The notes beneath the pieces were generated by a model that had not been told where the DNA came from, did no database searches, and was given only the letters and a program-made list of their open reading frames with translations. A program made the position numbers and the translations under genes. From Candidatus Woesearchaeota archaeon (GTDB lineage: Archaea > Nanobdellota > Nanobdellia > Woesearchaeales > GW2011-AR4): a DNA stretch of 12,105 bases. The stretch lies in assembly GCA_013330825.1 (NCBI GenBank), contig DUHN01000058.1, forward strand, positions 5,595 through 17,699, in the 5' to 3' direction. Below, one piece after another: positions 1 to 5,781 of this stretch (position 1 is its first letter; every line of letters begins with the position of its first letter).

Positions 1-323
1 TCAATCTTCGGCTTGACGGTGATCTTGACGTTGATCTTCTCGAGGCTCTTGATGATCTTCCTGATGCTCTCCTCGACCTTGTCCATGGACTTCGCGCCCG
101 TGCACACGACCTTGCCGGAGCTGAAGATCAATGCCGAGGTCTTGGGTTCCTTGATGCGGATGACCAGGCCCGGGAACTGCTCGGGGTTGTACTCGGTATT
201 GGAGAGCGTCGCGGCCATCTTCTCGAGCGGAATCGCGTGCTCAAGGGACGTAGAAACGACAATATTGACGACTTGGATGTCCTTCTTCTCGACTTTCTGC
301 ACCTTGACAACTTTCTTCGCCAT
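1..323 (-). CDS. tbp: TATA-binding protein (TBP), N-terminal part, cut by window edge
   Basis: TBP binds box A (TATA) promoters and, with TFB, recruits archaeal RNA polymerase. The visible 107 residues cover a short Lys-rich N-terminus and the first of the two saddle repeats. The family hallmark is clear: YNPEQFPGLVIRI at about residues 45-57, then KTSALIFSSGKVVCTGAKS, which includes the DNA-contacting strand. Archaeal TBPs are about 180-190 residues, so roughly the second repeat lies beyond position 1. The ATG at 321-323 is favoured because GGAGGAAC lies about 6 bases upstream on the minus strand and conserved TBP sequence begins soon after it. It is the downstream end of a leftward unit with its own box A at 401-411. 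Identification is by direct motif recognition; nothing looks broken. Confidence 0.96.
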   Translation of the reverse strand, partial: MAKKVVKVQKVEKKDIQVVNIVVSTSLEHAIPLEKMAATLSNTEYNPEQFPGLVIRIKEPKTSALIFSSGKVVCTGAKSMDKVEESIRKIIKSLEKINVKITVKPKI

Positions 324-359
324 AGAACGTTCCTCCATGCAACTGATGCAATGCTCAAA

Positions 360-373
360 CACACCCCCGTGTG
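360..373 (-). other. Small hairpin in the tbp 5' leader
   Basis: A perfect 5-bp stem (CACAC/GTGTG) closes a 4-base loop within the predicted tbp leader. A direct repeat ATGCAA...ATGCAA lies between it and the ribosome site (about 337-351). It may be a weak leader structure or nothing; no regulator can be named. Confidence 0.3.
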
Positions 374-400
374 CCTTAAAAAGCAGTCTAATCGGCACTC

Positions 401-411
401 ATTTATAAATA
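401..411 (-). promoter_or_regulatory. Box A (TATA) promoter of tbp
   Basis: Read on the minus strand, TATTTATAAAT is preceded by a purine-rich TGAAAG that fits a BRE. An archaeal start site about 25 bases downstream would fall near 380, giving a 5' leader of about 55 bases that holds the GGAGGAAC ribosome site. The position is inferred from spacing only. Confidence 0.65.
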
Positions 412-631
412 CTTTCATTTTTAAATGCGATAATCCGCATAGGCAGTTCTCAGACGGCAAAGCCCCATCGTTTCCGGTGGAACGGATGATATGGTCTTTC
501 ATAGTCTCATTTTACCACCCTGCTGCGCCCATTGAGCATGACTTTATGCCGGCCATAATAATTTTCTATATTGTAAATTTTAATTTAATCACATTTCCCA
601 TGCGGCAAAACTCAAATAATACCTAAAAAAA
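412..631. other. Intergenic region upstream of tbp, no gene seen
   Basis: About 220 bases between the tbp promoter and the zinc-ribbon gene. The tbp-distal part (about 540-625) is markedly AT-rich, including a tract of TATATTGTAAATTTTAATTT type that could act as an extra promoter or a regulator site. Frames here give only very short peptides without ribosome sites, or shadows of tbp. I saw no convincing C/D-box, tRNA or other RNA gene. Confidence 0.5.
624..631 (-). terminator. Oligo-T terminator after the zinc-ribbon gene
   Basis: Immediately after the TGA of the zinc-ribbon gene, the minus strand has a run of seven T. Archaeal RNA polymerase terminates on such U-tracts without needing a hairpin. 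This would separate the gene from tbp, which has its own box A downstream. Confidence 0.6.
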
Positions 632-835
632 TCACTTATTGGCCTGCTCCTTGGACTCATAGCCGCAGATGATGCAGAACCCCTTCACCATGCTCTTGGT
701 CTTGCAGTTCGGGCAGTCTTCCTGCCGCTTCGCCTTCGCCCGAGGGGTATCAGGCGTCGAGACTGGCTTCGCCGCACTCGGCTCCTTTTCGGCCTGCGCC
801 TTGAGCTTCTTGGCTATGGCATCAAGATTGGACAT
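632..835 (-). CDS. Small zinc-ribbon protein (67 aa)
   Basis: The specific function is not recognised. The N-terminal third is a charged, helix-prone stretch (LDAIAKKLKAQAEKE). A low-complexity Pro/Ala/Lys linker follows, then a C-terminal zinc ribbon of the form CPNC-x11-CIIC at about residues 44-62, with four cysteines suited to one Zn. The longer reading frame starts at 859, but AGGAGG at 842-847 sits 6 bases before the ATG at 835, so 835 is chosen. An AT-rich element at 871-884 could be its box A, and a T7 tract follows the stop. The gene lies between tbp and rnp3, so a nucleic-acid or transcription/translation accessory role is possible, but that is context only. Small orphan zinc ribbons are common in archaea. 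Confidence 0.8.
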   Translation of the reverse strand: MSNLDAIAKKLKAQAEKEPSAAKPVSTPDTPRAKAKRQEDCPNCKTKSMVKGFCIICGYESKEQANK

Positions 836-870
836 GAGAACCTCCTCTGCACACACCATTTTCCCTGCCC

Positions 871-884
871 TTTATTATTTTTTC
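871..884 (-). promoter_or_regulatory. Probable promoter of the zinc-ribbon gene
   Basis: On the minus strand the AT tract AAAAAATAATAAA lies about 40 bases before the ATG. A start site about 25 bases downstream would leave a short leader of about 15 bases that still contains AGGAGG. The element is A-rich and not an ideal TATA box. Confidence 0.4.
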
Positions 885-918
885 TCTGACGACCCGTCCC
901 GTTGCCCAGCCCAACAAC

Positions 919-928
919 TATTAAATAA
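919..928 (+). promoter_or_regulatory. Box A promoter of rnp3, leaderless spacing
   Basis: TATTAAATAA is centred about 27 bases before the GTG start at 950, which is the spacing expected when transcription begins at the first codon. No Shine-Dalgarno sequence precedes the GTG, in keeping with a leaderless mRNA. The same AT tract read on the minus strand could also contribute to the divergent gene. Confidence 0.55.
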
Positions 929-949
929 CCTCCCCCTTTCTTTTATCCC

Positions 950-1489
950 GTGGACATCGCCATCCCTGACAACAATGAAGCGGAATTCTTCTCCGTGGCG
1001 AAACGCCTCGGCACTTCAGAATTGAGATTCCTTTATCCTTCAGCCTCCCTCGCCGCACAGAAGAAGCACGAGCATCCGGATTGGAATGTCGGCGTGCTCT
1101 CAAGCCAGCCGAACGAGATACGGAAGGCGAAGCACCGCGAACTGTTCTCGGCGACGTCAAGCAACGAAATCGCCGTCCTTGAATCCTCCCCTGACATCAT
1201 CTTCGGCGTCGAGCGGATCCCTCCCAAGGACGGGCTGCACGCCCGACATTCCGGGCTGAACCATGTCCTGTGCGCGCTCGTGGCACGGAAAGGCACTGCG
1301 CTGGGGCTCTCCTTCAATCTGCTGCTCAATGCCCCGCCACCAACGCGGCAGGTCCTCATCGGAAGGATGCGGCAGAACGCGCTCCTTGCGCGGAAGAACA
1401 AGCTCACTGCTCTGCCCCTCAGCTGCGCGCATTCCCCTTTTGAGCTGCGGAGCAGGGAAGACCTCCAGGCGTGGCTATGTTCTCTCTGA
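950..1489 (+). CDS. rnp3: Ribonuclease P protein component 3 (Rpp30 family)
   Basis: Archaeal RNase P is a catalytic RNA with protein partners, and this subunit (Rpp30, which pairs with Pop5) helps activate the RNA for 5' processing of tRNA precursors. The 179-residue product shows the family's C-terminal signature: KDGLHARHSGLNHVLCAL (about residues 92-109), LGLSFNLLLN (about 117-126), GRMRQNALLARK (about 137-148) and SPFELRSREDLQAWL (about 161-175). This fits the TIM-barrel-like PHP-related fold. It is somewhat shorter than the usual 200-plus residues. The GTG start is preferred because the next residues (DIAIP) match the first barrel strand and a box A lies at leaderless distance. An in-frame ATG alternative that keeps this strand was not seen. 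It is transcribed away from the zinc-ribbon gene and converges on the Cys-repeat gene. Confidence 0.88.
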   Translation: MDIAIPDNNEAEFFSVAKRLGTSELRFLYPSASLAAQKKHEHPDWNVGVLSSQPNEIRKAKHRELFSATSSNEIAVLESSPDIIFGVERIPPKDGLHARHSGLNHVLCALVARKGTALGLSFNLLLNAPPPTRQVLIGRMRQNALLARKNKLTALPLSCAHSPFELRSREDLQAWLCSL

Positions 1490-1499
1490 AGGATGGCGC

Positions 1500-1534
1500 A
1501 TCAGGCGCGCCCAGAAAGCGCACCCCCTGATTTT
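1500..1534 (+). terminator. Possible hairpin/T-run terminator after rnp3
   Basis: ATCAGG (1500-1505) pairs with CCTGAT (1526-1531), with some inner GC pairing, and is followed by TTTT. It begins 11 bases after the rnp3 stop in the gap before the convergent gene. The T-run is short, so this is tentative. Confidence 0.35.
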
Positions 1535-1565
1535 CCCCTTTAAAACAATACACGCGCATACGTGC

Positions 1566-2618
1566 TCAAGAGCCGTAGGTGGCGTAGAACCCCACCACTT
1601 TCCCGCACTCCTCGCTGATGTTCCCCCTGAACAAGGCGCAGAACTCCATGGCCTCGTCGGTGGAATGATAGTAGGACACCATGTCCATGGCCGCCCCGAT
1701 TATGCAGTATTCCTGCTCCTCCCCTTTCTTTCCCAGCAGGCAAAGGCGCTTTGCCCACGATGGATGGCCGTAGTTGTACCCCGAAGCCTCCCTGCCGAGG
1801 CTCTGGAAACAGGTAGTCCTGAATTCAGGCTCAATACCCCTGCACAGCGCGAACACCTTCCCGAAATCGCCGCCCGTGCCCCGGAGCATCCACGATGCCT
1901 GCATGAGATAGCATGCATACTTGTATTCCGCATCCACGGCATCGCAGGGATAGAGCAGGTCATCTTCCTTCAGGTAGTCCGTCTGGTGGTACTTCCCGGT
2001 GGAGATGATGTTCTCCATGAACACGCCGCCGTAGCAGGACTCCCGCTCCCACCAGCCACCCAATGCCCTGCACGCCTCGAGGGAAATAAACAGCTCGTTG
2101 CCATTGACGTACATGACGCCATGCCCCAGCCCGTGCACGCAATTATAGTAATTGAACGAATAATTCTCAACAGCGCCGATGCCGCTGCACACCGTCGTGA
2201 TGCTGCCCAGCCCTGTGCTCCCCATTTCATAGAGCAGCCCTTCCATGACGCCGTGATAATACCCCGACCAGCAGAACGAGTCTCCGTCAGCGAATGCCGC
2301 AGAGAGGTTGCTTTTGCCGTCCCAGACCGCAGCCCTTCCGATGGCGTGCATGATCTGGTGGCAGCCTTCCTTTACCGCTCTTTTCCTCCCATAATCACCC
2401 TTGACGGCATCGATGGCTGCCCCGGCACCCCCTTCCTTGACCATGGATGCATAGGCATATTCCATCTCCGCGGCGGAAGGGCCGTTTTCAGCCATATATG
2501 CCCAATAGCCGAGGCAGGCGAGTAGCAGCAGGACAACAGGGATAATCACGTATAGAATAATCTTTTTCATCCCACTACCTTTTTTCATGACAATCCGCCC
2601 TCTGCCCCGCTTCCGCAT
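1566..2618 (-). CDS. Membrane-anchored helical-repeat protein with periodic Cys pairs and His motifs
   Basis: No function known to me. It resembles an unnamed family I remember from uncultured CPR bacteria and archaea. The 350-residue product has a basic N-terminus (MRKRGRGR), one hydrophobic segment at about 20-39 and a long ectodomain. The start at 2618 is chosen for the AGGAGGT at 2631-2637; ATGs at 2588 and 2570 are alternatives. From 2570 the segment could also read as a lipoprotein signal (LLLAC). The ectodomain has 14 cysteines. Cys225, 259, 293 and 327 are each exactly 34 residues apart, and each pairs with a second Cys 11-12 residues later, like TPR/Sel1-type helical hairpins closed by disulfides. 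About eight units can be traced. The N-terminal ones carry His: CHQIMH (86-91), YYHG (120-123) and CVHGLGHG (160-167). It lies 133 bases after the acyltransferase gene with no clear promoter. An extracytoplasmic binding scaffold or metal site is inferred. Confidence 0.8.
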   Translation of the reverse strand: MRKRGRGRIVMKKGSGMKKIILYVIIPVVLLLLACLGYWAYMAENGPSAAEMEYAYASMVKEGGAGAAIDAVKGDYGRKRAVKEGCHQIMHAIGRAAVWDGKSNLSAAFADGDSFCWSGYYHGVMEGLLYEMGSTGLGSITTVCSGIGAVENYSFNYYNCVHGLGHGVMYVNGNELFISLEACRALGGWWERESCYGGVFMENIISTGKYHQTDYLKEDDLLYPCDAVDAEYKYACYLMQASWMLRGTGGDFGKVFALCRGIEPEFRTTCFQSLGREASGYNYGHPSWAKRLCLLGKKGEEQEYCIIGAAMDMVSYYHSTDEAMEFCALFRGNISEECGKVVGFYATYGS

Positions 2619-2630
2619 AGGTGATGATGC

Positions 2631-2637
2631 ACCTCCT
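2631..2637 (-). promoter_or_regulatory. Strong Shine-Dalgarno deciding the start of the Cys-repeat gene
   Basis: AGGAGGT on the minus strand, followed by G, matches the archaeal anti-SD almost perfectly. It lies 12 bases before the ATG at 2618, slightly long but the only strong match upstream. The two downstream ATGs have only weak GAGG or AGGT matches. Confidence 0.5.
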
Positions 2638-2720
2638 GTGCAGCACGCGTTCCCCCGCGATGCTCTCCGCGTCCTAATGGACAACGCTTAGGAAAGGCTG
2701 AGGTCGAGATTGCTTCTAGG

Positions 2721-2750
2721 AAAGAAAGAGGCTCAAGAAGGATATGCCTC
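2721..2750 (-). terminator. Weak hairpin plus T-rich tract after the acyltransferase gene
   Basis: On the minus strand, GAGGC (2750-2746) can pair with GCCTC (2732-2728), leaving a 13-base loop. TTTCTTT follows. It starts two bases after the stop codon of the acyltransferase gene. If real, it would reduce read-through into the Cys-repeat gene. The stem is short and the T-run is interrupted. Confidence 0.25.
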
Positions 2751-2751
2751 C

Positions 2752-3765
2752 CTATCCCTTCGCATCACGAATCACGGCCACGACCCTTCCAACGAGATAG
2801 CCTGTCATGAGAAGGATGAAGAAGAGGGCAAACGGCCCGCCCATTCCCAGCCCCATGCCCTTCATCGCTCCGCTGAGGCGATAGCCAATGATGATATGCA
2901 CAGCATAGATCCACAGGATTCCCCTGCTCATGACGCCAAGGAAACCAGAAGGGCTGATGACAACATCCAACTTGCGAAGGGAGAACAGGGCAAAGATAAA
3001 AGCGGATACAATCCCCAGCACCGTCCACACCGGCGGCAGGAAGATGAGGGGGCCCCATGCATTGGTGGGGTCTCCCCCTACGAAGAACACCCCGGACACC
3101 ATAAACACTGCGCAGAGGAATGCGCTGCCAAGAATGAGGGCACCGCGCCGCTTTTTGGGAAGGTTCTCATACAGATATGCGGCAATCGCCCCCCCTCCCA
3201 GCAGAATGAACCAGGGAAAGAATGGCCAATACTGCGTGCCACTCTCATTGCCGACAAGAATGATGATCCCATAGGAGTCGCTCGCCGCTCCCCACAGGCC
3301 TCTCAACAGCGGCGTCGCAATTGCGACAAGCGCCGTCGCCGCGATTGTGGCCGGGAAGGGGAAGAACGAGAGCGCGCCAAGGACGGCAAATCCAACCGCG
3401 AAGAATTGCAGCACATCCCACGCCATCCATTCCTGCCCGCCCCACGCAAGCAGATTGACTGCATAGCCCAACACAAACAGGGATCCGCAGCGCCACAGCA
3501 AAAAACCAAGGCTTTCCCTGCCCTGTCCAGCCTTCGCCCTTTTCATGAAGTAATGATAGAACGTGAAGCCCGCCGCCACCGGGATGAGGAACACCAATAC
3601 CCCAACGACCTTCAGGAAAAAAATGGATTCGATAAAATCACGGGAAGGATTCGTCGTGCCATAATCCCTTTCTACATACCACCACACAAACGAGTGCAGC
3701 AGGATCATTGCTATGACACCCACCCCCTTTATCGCGTCGATCTCAGGGAATCTCCTTGCTTTCAT
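2752..3765 (-). CDS. DUF1624 / heparan-alpha-glucosaminide N-acetyltransferase-like membrane protein
   Basis: A 337-residue multi-pass membrane protein with roughly nine to ten hydrophobic segments. The N-terminal signature RFPEIDAIKGVGVIAMILLH (residues 5-24) matches the R-x-x-x-hD-x-x-(R/K)G-x(n)-M-x(n)-H opening of DUF1624/HGSNAT-type and related acyltransferase families. WDVLQ (116-120), YWPFFPWFILLGGG (179-192) and a late WIYAVHIII (285-293) also fit. Known HGSNAT moves the acetyl group of cytosolic acetyl-CoA to an amine on the other side of the membrane; the substrate here is unknown. The start ATG overlaps the stop of the spermidine-synthase gene (ATGA), so the two are translationally coupled. 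That context makes an amine, polyamine or envelope glycan acceptor plausible by inference. I cannot assign the catalytic His with confidence. Confidence 0.8.
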   Translation of the reverse strand: MKARRFPEIDAIKGVGVIAMILLHSFVWWYVERDYGTTNPSRDFIESIFFLKVVGVLVFLIPVAAGFTFYHYFMKRAKAGQGRESLGFLLWRCGSLFVLGYAVNLLAWGGQEWMAWDVLQFFAVGFAVLGALSFFPFPATIAATALVAIATPLLRGLWGAASDSYGIIILVGNESGTQYWPFFPWFILLGGGAIAAYLYENLPKKRRGALILGSAFLCAVFMVSGVFFVGGDPTNAWGPLIFLPPVWTVLGIVSAFIFALFSLRKLDVVISPSGFLGVMSRGILWIYAVHIIIGYRLSGAMKGMGLGMGGPFALFFILLMTGYLVGRVVAVIRDAKG

Positions 3766-5378
3766 GTTTCCTCGGCCTCCTGATAGGGCTCGTCAGCAAC
3801 TCCCCTGTAGAAATAATTGTTCTGCATATACGTGTGGATGATGGGGTTCTCGTCCGTGGTCACCTGCACCGGCGCATCAGCAAGATAGCGGTCGATAAAA
3901 GGGGGAAGGTCGAACATCGACACATGCGACTCATTATCATACCATTTTCCCCCGACATCGCCGGTCCTCACGACCCTGGGATCACCAGATTTCCCCGCGA
4001 TGATATACCCAAACGAACTCTGCAATGAGCCCGAAACCACATACGGATATGTCTGCGGGAACACCGATTTGATGGTCTTGTACTCAGACGCAAACCCCTC
4101 GATATAATGGTACGGAGGAGTGAACTGGGTCACCACCACGCCACCTTCCTTCAGCACCCTCCTTACCTCCCGGTAAAATTCCTGCGAATAGAGGGGCGCA
4201 AGCGCCAACTTCGTCGGATCGGGAAGGTCGATGATTATGATATCATACGAGCCGTCCTTTGCATTCCTGAGGAATTGCCGTCCGTCCCCGATATGCCTCT
4301 TCACCCTCGGATCGTCCAGGGAGCCCCGGTGAACCCCGGGCAAATACTCTTTTGAGACCCTGACCACCTCCTCATCCAAATCAACCTGCTCGATGGTGCT
4401 GATGTTGAACTTAAGGATCTGATAAAGCGCTCCGCCATCCCCCCCGCCGATGAGAAGCACGCGTTCAGGATGGGAGACGGCAGCAATGGCCGGCATCACC
4501 AGATATTCGTGGTACTCCAATGACCCCCTTTCAGATGTTTGGAAATACCCATCAAGCAACAGTTGCCTGCCATAGAACGGAGATTCAAGGACGACGATGT
4601 ACTGATAGGGGCTTTGGACCGAAAAAAGAGGGGTGGTGTAATAGACCGAATAATACGCGGACCCCACCCCGTAAAAGGAATCCATGAAGTGCAGCTTCCA
4701 TTCCTGAAGCGTTGCCGTCGAATGCGCCAGCACCACGATTCCCGCGGCAACTGCCGCCACTGCCGGCCAAAAGAGCTTCCACCTCCTGATGAGGCGCGTC
4801 GCGAGAACGAGGGTCATCACATTGAGCAATGCGCCAAAATACATCGCCCCATGAAACCCCAGCACCGGTATGAGGACAGTTCCTGCGATCAATGACCCCA
4901 AGACCCCGCCCAGCGTATCAGAGAAATAGACAAACCCGGCGCTTTGGGCATTGCCCTTCTTCTCCAAGGCCCCAATGGCGATGGGGATCTCCATGCCCAT
5001 GAGCACCGTAGGGATGAACAGCGCGGCCAAGATGACAAGGAAGACGACCTGCGTTCCCATGCCGGAAGAGACAAACAGGGAAAGGAAAGAGAGGAAGGAA
5101 AATCCAAAAAGCGCAACACCCGCTTCAATCCCCATGAGCGCGTAGGCAAGGCCGTTCTTCGTCCCCATCAGCCTCTTTGCCACAAACCCGCCGAAAAGCG
5201 CGCCAAAGGCGAGCCCGCACAAAAAGGCCGCAAGGACGAGGGAGAGCGAAATCTCCGTTGCGCCAACCACGGTGGTAACGACGGAAATAAGGACGACTTC
5301 GTACAGCAGGCTTGCAAGGCCCGTTGAGAACATCAAAAAGAAGATGATTAACTTATCATGGGCAAGGATTTTTCCCAT
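3762..5378 (-). CDS. Spermidine synthase-like aminopropyltransferase with N-terminal multi-pass membrane domain
   Basis: A 538-residue fusion. Residues about 10-220 form seven or so transmembrane helices with the motifs usual for membrane-fused polyamine synthases (GLAFGALFGG, MGMEIPIAIGALEKKG, DTLGGVLGSLIAGTVLIP). Residues about 235-515 form a Rossmann aminopropyltransferase. It includes SPYQYIVV (256-263), LLLDGYFQ (273-280), YHEYL (289-293), the nucleotide loop GGGDGG (311-316), an acidic VDLDEEVV (332-339) for the decarboxylated-AdoMet ribose, DGRQFL (365-370) and the catalytic-loop region IIIDLPDP (381-388). The family transfers aminopropyl from decarboxylated AdoMet to a diamine, but members with DLPDP instead of the classical DS/TDP have uncertain amine specificity. 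It overlaps the upstream SpeD stop (ATGA) and the downstream acyltransferase start (ATGA), forming a tight operon. The catalytic domain is probably cytoplasmic and held at the membrane. Confidence 0.92.
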   Translation of the reverse strand: MGKILAHDKLIIFFLMFSTGLASLLYEVVLISVVTTVVGATEISLSLVLAAFLCGLAFGALFGGFVAKRLMGTKNGLAYALMGIEAGVALFGFSFLSFLSLFVSSGMGTQVVFLVILAALFIPTVLMGMEIPIAIGALEKKGNAQSAGFVYFSDTLGGVLGSLIAGTVLIPVLGFHGAMYFGALLNVMTLVLATRLIRRWKLFWPAVAAVAAGIVVLAHSTATLQEWKLHFMDSFYGVGSAYYSVYYTTPLFSVQSPYQYIVVLESPFYGRQLLLDGYFQTSERGSLEYHEYLVMPAIAAVSHPERVLLIGGGDGGALYQILKFNISTIEQVDLDEEVVRVSKEYLPGVHRGSLDDPRVKRHIGDGRQFLRNAKDGSYDIIIIDLPDPTKLALAPLYSQEFYREVRRVLKEGGVVVTQFTPPYHYIEGFASEYKTIKSVFPQTYPYVVSGSLQSSFGYIIAGKSGDPRVVRTGDVGGKWYDNESHVSMFDLPPFIDRYLADAPVQVTTDENPIIHTYMQNNYFYRGVADEPYQEAEET

Positions 5379-5713
5379 CAGTACCTCATCCCAGCAGCCT
5401 TCTTCACGCTTCCCCCGAAGTTCCTGGATAAGATCAGGAGCATCTTCTTGGAATTTATCCTCCTGTGGCAGCTGAACACATCAAAAAACAATTTCCTTTC
5501 TTCCGGCCACGTATGAACCACCATATGGGATTCGGCAAGGATGAAGCAGAAGGTTATGCCATCAGGCTTGCTGAATTTGTAATGATGCTCGCTCACTACC
5601 CTGAAGCCGGCTTCCCCGCAGACGGATTTTCCCATACTTCTAACTGCGCCAACAGACGACAAATCCACCCCTTTTCCCACTTGGATATACCCTACAAGAT
5701 GGCTTCCTTCCAT
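5378..5713 (-). CDS. speD: S-adenosylmethionine decarboxylase family proenzyme (SpeD-like, pyruvoyl-dependent)
   Basis: Family members self-cleave at Glu-Ser to make a pyruvoyl cofactor and decarboxylate AdoMet, the aminopropyl donor for spermidine synthesis. In this 111-residue protein the processing site is Glu61-Ser62 in ESHMVVHTWPEE. His67 and Cys82 (FDVFSC) occupy the positions of T. maritima His68 and Cys83. The residue aligned with T. maritima Ser55 is Thr54, and the usual CG after the active Cys is CH. The frame stays open to an ATG at 5752, but that start lacks an SD and would place a strong TATA (5736-5743) inside the gene. The ATG at 5713 is exactly leaderless distance from that TATA and begins at the normal family N-terminus. 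The stop overlaps the next start (ATGA). Some SpeD homologues are reported to decarboxylate ornithine or arginine instead, so substrate is uncertain. Confidence 0.88.
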   Translation of the reverse strand: MEGSHLVGYIQVGKGVDLSSVGAVRSMGKSVCGEAGFRVVSEHHYKFSKPDGITFCFILAESHMVVHTWPEERKLFFDVFSCHRRINSKKMLLILSRNFGGSVKKAAGMRY

Positions 5714-5733
5714 CAAGTCTGTCACATTCAAAA

Positions 5734-5745
5734 CCTTTAAATACC
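5734..5745. promoter_or_regulatory. Divergent box A shared by speD and the surface gene cluster
   Basis: CCTTTAAATACC contains TTTAAATA (plus) and TATTTAAA (minus), near-palindromic around TTTAAA. On the minus strand its centre is about 26 bases before the speD ATG at 5713 (leaderless). On the plus strand a start site about 26 bases away falls near 5765, leaving a leader of about 16 bases with GAGGAA before the ATG at 5782. A second AT element (ATTTAAT, 5751-5757) could serve the plus gene instead. Confidence 0.55.
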
Positions 5746-5772
5746 TTACCATTTAATTTGACATCAAAAAAA

Positions 5773-5778
5773 GAGGAA
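5773..5778 (+). promoter_or_regulatory. Ribosome binding site deciding the start at 5782
   Basis: GAGGAA sits just before the ATG at 5782. The longer frame opens with a TTG at 5758 that has no SD and would lie upstream of the likely transcription start, and the next ATG (5803) also lacks an SD. The spacing is short but usual for GAGG. Confidence 0.5.
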
Positions 5779-5781
5779 CGA

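Noticed and set aside
412..530. C/D-box sRNA candidate upstream of tbp
   Set aside because: GATGA-like and CTGA strings occur, but no pair has correct C and D boxes with proper spacing and terminal stem.
1263..2525. 420-codon plus-strand open frame
   Set aside because: It crosses the end of rnp3 and lies antisense to the Cys-repeat gene. Its composition is low-complexity His/Pro/Arg with no recognisable domain, so it is a shadow of GC-rich coding DNA.
2619..2751. Separate promoter or RNA gene in the gap before the Cys-repeat gene
   Set aside because: No TATA box or tRNA-like fold was visible. Only short stems (such as ACGCG/CGCGT and CCTAA/TTAGG) were seen, which are expected by chance in GC-rich DNA.
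2710..3783. 357-codon plus-strand open frame
   Set aside because: Antisense to the acyltransferase gene. The product is charged and repetitive with no motif, while the minus strand encodes a clear membrane protein.
5714..5752. 13 extra N-terminal codons for the SpeD-like protein
   Set aside because: They would contain the TATA box, lack an SD, and extend beyond the usual family N-terminus. Start 5713 fits better.
5758..5781. TTG start for the polyproline surface protein
   Set aside because: No SD, and it would place charged residues before the start that has GAGGAA. ATG 5782 gives a normal signal peptide.
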